From NCBI GenBank assembly GCA_004172935.1, contig SDZD01000003.1, positions 1 through 64,000 on the forward strand: DNA of 64,000 nucleotides. Reading direction: 5' to 3'. Both the position numbers and the translations under genes were made by a program. The stretch is from a bacterium. Its GTDB lineage: Bacteria > Armatimonadota > Abditibacteriia > Abditibacteriales > Abditibacteriaceae. Positions 22,520-32,190 of the stretch are shown piece after piece (the stretch's first letter is position 1; every line of letters begins with the position of its first letter). Below the pieces are notes generated by a model. That model saw nothing but the letters and a program-made list of their open reading frames with translations, made no database searches and had not been told where the DNA came from.

Positions 22520-23614
22520 TTATTTGCCTCGTTGGGGAACAACGACGCGGATTTTCTCGGTGCCGCGAATGACGGTTACGTCAGTCGATGGTGGTCCCGC
22601 TGGAGTTGCGGTTGGCCCTGCTACTGGTATGATCGGAGTCACAGGTGCAGGGGCAGGTGTTGGCATGATTCCGAAGTCGGGTACAGGTTCGGCAATGCGA
22701 GGCATTTTCGGAGTTGCCCCATCTGTTTTTGCCGGGTCCGCGACCTTTTTCGCATCCACGAGGCGCGAAGGATATTCGCGTGCTTCGGGTGAAGCGGTCA
22801 TATCGCCATCGCTTGGGTTGCGAATCGTGATGTGCAGGACACCCTGATCGCCTGCGGCCACCAGACGGGTCGCTATATCAACAGGTGCTGCGAGCAAGAC
22901 GCGAATCTTGGCTTCGGGTGCACCTGCTGCTGGTGGCGGTGGTGTTGGGGTTGGCGGTGGAGCATTCTCGACATTTTGCCCTTCTTGAGCTGGTGCAGGT
23001 GTCGGTGTTGGCGGTGGAGCGGCCAACGATTTGTCAACGGCCAACACTTTCAAGTCAGAGCCGACTAAACGACCAGCCGAGAACTGAATTGCGCCTTCAA
23101 CAACTTGGTCCTTCTGTTTTTCGAGGCTCAAACGGTGAACTGCGATGACATCGACATAGTCGCCTACGTCGACCAGACCTGCCGCTGTCGAACCTGGGTC
23201 GACATAAATCGCAACTGCGCGGAAACCGCGTGGGATTTCGATGTTGGCAGGGATAACGCGCTTGATTCCTGGAGTGAACGAAGCCATTGTTACGGCGGTG
23301 CCGCGTGAAATAGGCTCGTTGGTGATCTCATCGCTGATTTGTGCGAGATCGGTGATGGCGCCATCGGCGGCCTTACCTGTGTAAGGCACTTTCGCGAGCA
23401 TGTCTGGTGTCAGACGAGTGCGGGGTGGAATATCGCGGGCCGCTACCCAACGCATCTGCGGAACAGGGGTGGGTGTCGGAGCTGTTGGCTGTCCGTCGCC
23501 TCCCTGTACGGGAGCCGGTGAACTCGGCTGGAAGAACATAAAGGCCACACCGCCGATTGCCAACACGCCTAAGCCGGCAGTTGCGAGAAGTAGCGGAGAA
23601 AGTTTTGGTTGCAT
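22520..23614 (-). CDS. cpaB: Flp pilus assembly protein CpaB (RcpC-like)
   Basis: 364 residues. One N-terminal membrane segment (LLLATAGLGVLAIGGVAFMFF), a Pro/Thr linker, then the SAF domain (MRWVAARDIPPRTRLTPDML...) and the RcpC/CpaB domain (IPRGFRAVAIYVDPGSTAAGLVDVGDYVDVIAV, and GVLHITIRNPSDGDM). Pro/Thr/Ala repeats (PPPTPTPAP) interrupt the second half. It is an envelope component of the Tad pilus, thought to help assemble the secretin. It follows the secretin gene on the same strand, so the order is cpaC-cpaB instead of the usual cpaB-cpaC. AAAGGA lies 6 bases before the ATG. Confidence 0.9.
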   Translation of the reverse strand: MQPKLSPLLLATAGLGVLAIGGVAFMFFQPSSPAPVQGGDGQPTAPTPTPVPQMRWVAARDIPPRTRLTPDMLAKVPYTGKAADGAITDLAQISDEITNEPISRGTAVTMASFTPGIKRVIPANIEIPRGFRAVAIYVDPGSTAAGLVDVGDYVDVIAVHRLSLEKQKDQVVEGAIQFSAGRLVGSDLKVLAVDKSLAAPPPTPTPAPAQEGQNVENAPPPTPTPPPPAAGAPEAKIRVLLAAPVDIATRLVAAGDQGVLHITIRNPSDGDMTASPEAREYPSRLVDAKKVADPAKTDGATPKMPRIAEPVPDFGIMPTPAPAPVTPIIPVAGPTATPAGPPSTDVTVIRGTEKIRVVVPQRGK

Positions 23615-23639
23615 GAGAAATCCTTTCTGATGTTAAATT

Positions 23640-23678
23640 GCGCGGTGGGTGGGTTCTGTGGGTTCTTGACCACCGCGC
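23640..23678 (-). other. RNA stem-loop between cpaC and cpaB
   Basis: Perfect 9-bp arms GCGCGGTGG/CCACCGCGC around a 21-base loop, directly after the secretin stop and ahead of the cpaB ribosome-binding site. No T-tract follows, so it more likely shapes mRNA stability or relative expression than ends transcription. Confidence 0.55.
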
Positions 23679-23689
23679 CCTAATTCAAC

Positions 23690-26600
23690 TTATTGTGCTG
23701 CTCCCCCTCCTGATGGGGCAGTGCTGATCGAAGATCCACCGTTGAACGACGAGATACCAGAGTTGCCGAGTTGTGTCGCTGCGTTGGAGTTCTCGCCAAC
23801 GGCCACAACACCTGCGGGAGCGAGTTGGCCGTCTGTCAATGGGTTGGCCAACACACGAGGTTTGACGAAGATAACAAGTTCGGTCTTGTTCTGGCGGAAA
23901 TCCTTCGACTTGAACAAAGAGCCGATGATGGGAATTTTCGACAGAATTGGTACGCCGGTTTCGGCCTTTGTGTCTTCGCTGCGGATCAAGCCCGATAGGC
24001 TCAGGATGCCCGAAGGCGGAACTGTGACTTCAGTTACTGTCGAGCGGGTTTGGAAGCCGGGAACCACGCCGCCGCCGCCCGGAGGCGTAACGCCGTTGGC
24101 GAAGTCGGGCTGTGATACCTCGGTGCGAACTCGCAACGTGACCACGCCGCTCGGCAAGGCGTTGGGAACAACGTCAAGCAAAATACCGTAGTTTTTGAAC
24201 ACGATAGCGGTCGTGTTGCCATTGTTGCCAATGGTTGAGACGGCTGGGATGGGAACCTGACCGCCAACCTGGAAGGTAGCCGTGCGTCCGCTCAATACCG
24301 TTGTCGAGGGAGCCGAAAGGATGCGCCCGCGATTGTTGTTGACGAGCGCATTGATGCGCGCCCGGAATGGGTCGATGAAGCCTAAGCCTCCAAAGCCCGC
24401 GAAACCATTACCGGCTTGTGCCACTCCCTGAGTAAAGGATGGGTTGATTGTGCGAGAGACTGTTTTCTGAGTTAACGGCAAACCATCTGTACCAATAACT
24501 GGAGTTCCGTCCGCTCCCACAACAGGAGCTGTGCCGATTGTTTCGTTCGTTAATGATGCTGTGCCGTACTGAACGCCGAGGGCGCGGGCATCAGTCGAAT
24601 TGATTTCGGCGATGGTAACATCGACGCTGACCTGAACTGGTGATGGGGTCTGCAACAGGTTGTCAACCGAGCCAGCAAAGCCGCGAGCCACCTGTTCGGC
24701 GAGTACAGCTTCGTTGGTATCATTGACTGTACCTTCCAGTACGAGGCGCTTGGTTGTACCGCGCACTGTGATGTTGGGGCGTCCGATGGCTGCTGCCACT
24801 GCTGAAGTGAGCTGCTGTTCGGTGGAAAGTGCTGGACGTACCGCCAAATGGTTAACGATGGGCAGTCCCGTGCGTTTAGCCGCTGCCAATGCCAGATCAA
24901 TGTCGGCCTGGGAGTTCGAGTAGCCTTCGAGAACGAGCTGACCACCGAGTTCTCGTACCGAAATCGGGGCGACAGTCGAGATTTGACCGGGCATCGACTG
25001 AGTGGTCAAAGTGTCAGTTGCGCCCAGCGATTGGCGTAGTTGGTCGACGGTGAGGACGGGCAACTTGATGAGGTTGACGACCTTTTTGCCTGTCGCTGAT
25101 GCGATTGTTTCGGCGTCCTGAATGTCTCGTGGGTCCGCAACCTCGCCCGACAAAATTACTGTTTCGCCTGCCAGACGTGCTTTGACGCTGGGGTAATCGG
25201 CCAACATTTCGCTCATTTGAGCCATCGAAGCATCTGCCGGGCTGCCACCTGTGGAGCGAACTGACAACTGGTTGATGACTTTGGGAGCGTACACGCTGGC
25301 AATTTCTTCTGCGCGCTTGGCTTCGTCTGCCGAGCCGACTTCGCCTTCGAGAACCAAAGAGTCTTTAACGGGCCGAACCGATACACCGGGGATGCCGATG
25401 GCTGCTGTTACATCGATGGGACGTGAGCCGGGAGCCTGGGTGACGCGCACGCTATATTGGCGAATCTTCTGGCCATCCACGATAACAAGGCTGGTGACGC
25501 CGGGGGCTTTGCCATTCAGCAGCACCGAGCGCGAGTTAACAACTGCAACATCGGCGATGGTGGGGTCGGCAACCGCAACGGTCTGTAGGTCGGTCGTGGT
25601 CAGCAGCACTACGAAGGTCGAAGTGGCGACCTCGATCTGGTTGCTGAGGCGGTCGGAGCTGGTGACGGGAGCGGCTGGCTGGCGGACAGGGCTGCCATCT
25701 GGGTTTTGAGCGAGACGCTGTCCGTTGGCGGTTGCCGGGGCAGGAGCGGGAATGGGTTTGCTGCTCTTGTCCAGACGGTCAACGCGCACCGAAGCGGCTT
25801 TCATCCAGTCGGGCAATGGTTGCGACAATGGAGGCAACGCCAGTCCCGGTACTTTGATGACTTTCTTCATGCCGCCGCTCAAACCGCTGGCATCTGCTGC
25901 CAGTGGGAGAGTAGGCATCGAAGGAGCCGCCGGGATTGGGGCGGGCATCGTGACGCTGGGAGGTGTCGCTGTTCCAACAACCGAAACGTTGTTTTTGGCC
26001 GTGCCCGCTGTTCCCAACTGGGCGCTCGACTGGAACTGGATCATTTTGCCGCCGCCGACGTTGGAAACGACCTGAACGCGCTTGGAAGCGTGTTGCACTG
26101 GAGCCGCAGGAATCGTTGCCGGAGCAATCAAATCAGGCAAGTCCTGAATGCCCGCGAAGGTCGAATCGGCGAATGCTGGGAAGCGCGCTGCAGGGAATTG
26201 CGGCGCCTCTGTGGGCATTACATTGGCGCGAGGCGGTGTGTTCTGCGCAAAGAAGCGATGCGAAAGGCGCATCTGCTTGGCGCTCGACTGCGTCACGATT
26301 GCCGGGACTTCGATGGGGGCCGCAATAGCCAGCGAGGCCAGTTGGATGCCACCCAGGCTCAGTTTGGGCATGTTTGGCAGGGCTGCAATGCTCAGCTTGG
26401 GCATCGAAGCGCGCGGCTGGAACATGGCTTTGCCAAAGGCGTTGAGGCGTGGGCGACGGGAAATTCCTGCCGAGTGGTTGGCGCCCGAAGCCGATTTGCC
26501 TTGTGCCAGCGGGGTGGGAGCCGCCTGGGCACTGGGGGTTAGGTGGAGGCCGCATCCAAGCAGACCTGCCATGAACAGAACGCGACCGGCCCGGATATGG

Positions 26601-26710
26601 GCCGCGCGGTGAGAAGCGCCTTGAATTTGCAGGCGTGAATATAGGGCGGCACGTGCGACGCGATTATTCGCGTTGGGACGAAGCCTTAAAGAAGGTGCTG
26701 CTGGTGTCAT
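23690..26710 (-). CDS. cpaC: Tad pilus secretin (CpaC/RcpA) with BON-like domains
   Basis: 1006 residues from ATG 26710, which has a perfect AAGGAGAATTGC ribosome-binding site; upstream frame extension is spurious. The first ~400 residues are a signal-like region (RVLFMAGLLGCGLHLTPSAQA) and a long low-complexity Pro/Ala stretch. Then come the secretin N-terminal pilus domain (LLTTTDLQTVAVADPTIADVAVVN), several BON-like repeats (VSVRPVKDSLVLEGEV, VKARLAGETVILSGEV, LVLEGYSNSQADIDLAL, RLVLEGTVNDTNEAVLAE), and the secretin core: VDVTIAEINSTDARALGVQYG and PILSKIPIIGSLFKSKDFRQNKTELVIFVKPRV. It forms the outer-membrane channel. The number of BON-like units (at least four) is higher than in the short CpaC I know. 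Confidence 0.92.
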   Translation of the reverse strand: MTPAAPSLRLRPNANNRVARAALYSRLQIQGASHRAAHIRAGRVLFMAGLLGCGLHLTPSAQAAPTPLAQGKSASGANHSAGISRRPRLNAFGKAMFQPRASMPKLSIAALPNMPKLSLGGIQLASLAIAAPIEVPAIVTQSSAKQMRLSHRFFAQNTPPRANVMPTEAPQFPAARFPAFADSTFAGIQDLPDLIAPATIPAAPVQHASKRVQVVSNVGGGKMIQFQSSAQLGTAGTAKNNVSVVGTATPPSVTMPAPIPAAPSMPTLPLAADASGLSGGMKKVIKVPGLALPPLSQPLPDWMKAASVRVDRLDKSSKPIPAPAPATANGQRLAQNPDGSPVRQPAAPVTSSDRLSNQIEVATSTFVVLLTTTDLQTVAVADPTIADVAVVNSRSVLLNGKAPGVTSLVIVDGQKIRQYSVRVTQAPGSRPIDVTAAIGIPGVSVRPVKDSLVLEGEVGSADEAKRAEEIASVYAPKVINQLSVRSTGGSPADASMAQMSEMLADYPSVKARLAGETVILSGEVADPRDIQDAETIASATGKKVVNLIKLPVLTVDQLRQSLGATDTLTTQSMPGQISTVAPISVRELGGQLVLEGYSNSQADIDLALAAAKRTGLPIVNHLAVRPALSTEQQLTSAVAAAIGRPNITVRGTTKRLVLEGTVNDTNEAVLAEQVARGFAGSVDNLLQTPSPVQVSVDVTIAEINSTDARALGVQYGTASLTNETIGTAPVVGADGTPVIGTDGLPLTQKTVSRTINPSFTQGVAQAGNGFAGFGGLGFIDPFRARINALVNNNRGRILSAPSTTVLSGRTATFQVGGQVPIPAVSTIGNNGNTTAIVFKNYGILLDVVPNALPSGVVTLRVRTEVSQPDFANGVTPPGGGGVVPGFQTRSTVTEVTVPPSGILSLSGLIRSEDTKAETGVPILSKIPIIGSLFKSKDFRQNKTELVIFVKPRVLANPLTDGQLAPAGVVAVGENSNAATQLGNSGISSFNGGSSISTAPSGGGAAQ

Positions 26711-27252
26711 GCAATTCTCCTTCACGGAAATATCGGGATTATGAGGTGCCATCACAGTTGTCTTTTTTTCTCCCCGCGCTTCTTCTCCTGGCGCAGCGTA
26801 GCGCGCAGCGGCGAAGGAGCGAAAATCACGATCATCGCTCATATGGCATCAATCCGGCCATTTGTATCGGTTTGGGGCCAAAAGTTGCTTATTCAGCTCC
26901 AATTTTTTCGTTTGTTTCGCGAGGACGGAGGCACGATCACCCATAAAACAAAAAAGAAGCTGAAAATCGCGTCGCAGGAAGCGGCGTAACTTTCTTTTGC
27001 CACACCTCCAGCGCGCTTTGACATAAATCCCGATAAATAAGCAAATTTAAAGCTATTACTTTTGAGACATGGCCATAGAGAAGGCTCTTCGAGTTTCATG
27101 AGCAGCTAACGGCTAAAAGCCAACAGCTCAAAGCTCAAAGCTCAATTGGAAGCAAACGAGATTTACAGGGAAGCCCCGCATATTGGAGCTTGTTAGCCCC
27201 GCCACACGCTGGCGGGATAGTAACCTTTGCCTTGAATACCACGATCAAAACC
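26711..27252. other. Intergenic region between cpaC and the second GH127 gene
   Basis: 540 bases between divergent genes, which should hold both promoters. I see no gene. Open frames here lack coding character. No strong promoter, operator repeat or RNA hairpin was found beyond the cpaC ribosome-binding site at its left end. Confidence 0.5.
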
Positions 27253-29169
27253 ATGTCCACTGCGCGCTTCAATCCCATCATCGACCTGTCGCAAAGCCCA
27301 CACGCAAAGCTCCAACCTATTCCCGCCAGCGACTTTGAACTGCGTGATACCTTCTGGGAGCCACGCCGCCACATCAACCGCGAAGAAACGCTCGCCTCGC
27401 AGTTCCACAAGTTGGAAGACAGCGGCTGTTTGAATAACTTCCGACGTGCCATTGGCCGCATTGATGGCGATTTCAACGGCGGCTTCTCCTTTATGGATTC
27501 GGATGTATATAAGTGGCTGGAAGCGGCCTCTGCGACGCTTGGCACCCATCCCACACCCGAACTCGAAGCGATGGTGGACACCGTCGTCGAACTTATCGAA
27601 GCCGCGCAGCAACCCGATGGCTACCTGAATACCTACTTCATGTTCGATAAGGCTAAAGAGCGTTGGACGAACCTGCGCGATTTGCACGAGATGTACTGCG
27701 CGGGCCACTTCATTCAGGCCGCCGTCGCCCATTACCGCGCCACTGGCTCGAAGCGGATGCTAACCGTTGCCCAGAAAGTCGCCGACAATATCTGCGATAC
27801 CTTCGGCCCTATTGAAGAAGGCAAAAAACTCGGCACCTGTGGACACCCCGAAATCGAGATGGCGCTCGTAGAACTTTATCGTGCCAGTGGCGAACAGCGT
27901 TATCTGGATGAGGCTCTTTTTCTCGTCGATATGCGTGGCCAAAACCCGTCGGTTTGCTACCCCAACCTAAAACCGACTAACGGGCCGGGAAGCGCTTACT
28001 GTCAGGATCATGTTCCTTATCGCGAGTTAGAGGATGTCACTGGACATGCGGTGCGAATGCTGTATCTGGCCGCTGGCGTCGCCGATATTGTGCTGGAAAC
28101 GGGCGATGCAGGATTGCGAGACGCGATGCACAAGCAGTGGGATAATATGACCTCGAAGCGCCTCTATATTACAGGAGGGCTGGGCGCCCGCTACGAGGGT
28201 GAAGCGTTCGGCAAAAACTACGAGTTGCCCAACGAGCGCGCCTACACCGAAACCTGCGCCGCCATCGCCAGCGTGATGTGGAATTTGCGTTTGCTGAACT
28301 TGCAGCCAGAGGAGCATTTCGCCGACTTGTTGGAACACACCCTCTATAATGCGGTACTACCCGGTTTATCGCTCGATGGACGCCACTATTACTACCAGAA
28401 TCCCCTGTCGGACGATGGCACCCATCGCCGCCGCGCATGGTTCGGCTGCGCCTGTTGCCCGCCCAACGTGGCGCGCCTGTTGGCGCAGTTGCCCGGTTAC
28501 TTCTACTCCGTCTCACAAAACGATGTGTGGGTTCACCTGTACGCCGAAGGCACATTGAAGACGACGCTCACTAACGGCCACAGCGTCGAACTCAAAACTA
28601 CCACCAACTATCCGTGGGATGGCACCGTCGAAATCGAAGTGCTTAGCGCGGGGAAATTTGGCCTGTTGCTGCGCATACCGGGTTGGTCGGTCGAAGGCTC
28701 CCAAATCGCCATCAATGGCGAAGCCTTCACGGGAGCAGTTGCTCCCGGCACATACGTCCAACTGAAGCGCGATTGGCAAACGGGCGACAAAGTGACGCTG
28801 CAAATCCCTATGCCCGTGCGGCGCATATTCAGCCATCCGTATGTCGCCGACAATTTGAACCGCGTCGCCTTGCAGCGTGGCCCAATTCTGTTCGCCATCG
28901 AAGCCGCCGATTCCACTGTCGACGTGCGCAACCTCGTCATTCCACCGACTGCTGACATTGAGGCGACATCTCACCCCGATCTTCTGGGTGGAGTCGTGGT
29001 GCTAAGCGGACGCGCCATAAATTCAAGCGATAGCGAGGCGAGCCAACTGTACGGTTACGTTCGCCCTGCCCCCATCACAAGCGAGGAAGTCGATTTCACG
29101 GCCATTCCTTACTATGCGTGGGCAAACCGTGAAGCCGGGCCGATGCAGGTGTGGATACGCGAGATGTAA
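27253..29169 (+). CDS. GH127-family beta-L-arabinofuranosidase
   Basis: 638 residues from ATG 27253 (MSTARFNPIIDLSQS); an extended frame from 27190 is not family-like. Closer to characterised HypBA1 (658 residues) than the copy at 15059. The barrel contains GGFSFMDSDVYKWLEAASATL, QQPDGYLNTYFM and NLRDLHEMYCAGHFIQAAVAHY. The zinc ligands match: E333 and C335 in AYTETCAAIASVMW, and C399, C401 and C402 in FGCACCPPNVARLLAQLPG, with the catalytic Cys among the last pair. Two C-terminal beta-sandwich domains follow. No signal peptide, so probably cytoplasmic. It removes terminal L-arabinofuranose in the characterised family. It stands alone, divergent from cpaC. Confidence 0.9.
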   Translation: MSTARFNPIIDLSQSPHAKLQPIPASDFELRDTFWEPRRHINREETLASQFHKLEDSGCLNNFRRAIGRIDGDFNGGFSFMDSDVYKWLEAASATLGTHPTPELEAMVDTVVELIEAAQQPDGYLNTYFMFDKAKERWTNLRDLHEMYCAGHFIQAAVAHYRATGSKRMLTVAQKVADNICDTFGPIEEGKKLGTCGHPEIEMALVELYRASGEQRYLDEALFLVDMRGQNPSVCYPNLKPTNGPGSAYCQDHVPYRELEDVTGHAVRMLYLAAGVADIVLETGDAGLRDAMHKQWDNMTSKRLYITGGLGARYEGEAFGKNYELPNERAYTETCAAIASVMWNLRLLNLQPEEHFADLLEHTLYNAVLPGLSLDGRHYYYQNPLSDDGTHRRRAWFGCACCPPNVARLLAQLPGYFYSVSQNDVWVHLYAEGTLKTTLTNGHSVELKTTTNYPWDGTVEIEVLSAGKFGLLLRIPGWSVEGSQIAINGEAFTGAVAPGTYVQLKRDWQTGDKVTLQIPMPVRRIFSHPYVADNLNRVALQRGPILFAIEAADSTVDVRNLVIPPTADIEATSHPDLLGGVVVLSGRAINSSDSEASQLYGYVRPAPITSEEVDFTAIPYYAWANREAGPMQVWIREM

Positions 29170-29185
29170 TCAGTTCGCGTATAGA

Positions 29186-29225
29186 GTTGTGGGGAGCGCC
29201 GGAAGGAAAACTAGCGCTCCCCAAC
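29186..29225 (+). terminator. Terminator candidate after the second GH127 gene
   Basis: Stem GTTG-T-GGGGAGCGC with GCGCTCCCCAAC (a one-base bulge), 17 bases after the stop codon. It lacks a T-tract, so it may be an RNA stem only. Confidence 0.5.
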
Positions 29226-29762
29226 TGAGGGGGCAAGTGCTACGCCCTGTCTGCGCTCTTAACACCCCCTGAAATAACATTCACTGGGAAAAATGAAATC
29301 ATATATACTGTATGCCAGCAGAAATTGCCCTTCTGCACGTTAGAGCAAAAGATTGATTAAAAATTGAATAATCAATCTTTCACCCCTCAAAAACAACAAA
29401 TAGAGCCTTTTTACGCGCATTCCCCGCGTGAAACCCTGTGATGGGTCGAATTGAAAGGATTGAAAAGGCGCCAAAAAGATTGATTTAAGATTGGATAAAC
29501 CTCGAAAAAGATTGATTTCGCGACTTATTCAATTCCCTCCATTAAGGAGGCAACATTAAAAGGGCGATTTGGTGCAAAGCACTCGATGCGTAGTGGTTGA
29601 GGTGCCTACCGTTTCTAATTGGGCGTCGCATGGCACCATTCTTAGGTGAAAGTCCTTCGCGAATAACGGCCCAAAACCTACTCCAAAATGCCGCTCATGA
29701 CCCCCGATTCATCGACCGCCTTGAAAACTCCATAGCGTGGCGCTATCCGGCTTCTATGGGCA
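29226..29762. repeat. Region ahead of gyrB with AAAGATTGATT repeats
   Basis: A long region (to the promoter) with no gene. It holds three direct copies of AAAGATTGATT at 29348, 29475 and 29507, and one inverted copy AATCAATCTTT at 29370-29380 that forms an inverted repeat with the first. The 29475 and 29507 copies are 32 bases apart, about three helical turns. Elsewhere the region is AT-rich with short runs such as CACCCCTCAAAAAC. It could be operator sites for gyrB or a protein-binding region of other purpose. Confidence 0.55.
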
Positions 29763-29791
29763 TTGCATTATAAGGATGCATGTGGTATAAT
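29763..29791 (+). promoter_or_regulatory. Strong predicted promoter of gyrB
   Basis: TTGCAT (-35, 29763-29768), 17-base spacer, TATAAT (-10, 29786-29791) with an extended -10 TGG (29783-29785). The gyrB start is about 90 bases downstream. Confidence 0.85.
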
Positions 29792-29799
29792 TTCTTTCA

Positions 29800-32000
<2,201 letters not shown>

Positions 32001-32006
32001 TGCGCC

Positions 32007-32039
32007 GGGGCGCACATCAAAGCTACTGGTGTGCGTCCC
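32007..32039 (+). terminator. Stem-loop after gyrB
   Basis: GGGGCGCACA pairs with TGTGCGTCCC (one G-T pair) across a 13-base loop, six bases after the gyrB stop. No clear T-tract; it may be a partial terminator or mRNA stabiliser between gyrB and gyrA. Confidence 0.45.
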
Positions 32040-32190
32040 TGCTTCGCTGGTATCGCTGGAAGCTCGTCTTCTGGCTTGTCTTGCGTCGCTTACCCCCTCA
32101 ACTTTTGGCGCATTACTGGGCGCCGTTACAAAGAAATCGAATCATACGCAGCCAAAACGCATGTGGCGTGACGGCTTGACCTTTTAAATC

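Noticed and set aside
26711-26842. Longer start for the secretin (44 extra residues)
   Set aside because: The ATG at 26710 has a perfect ribosome-binding site and the upstream residues lack any export signal.
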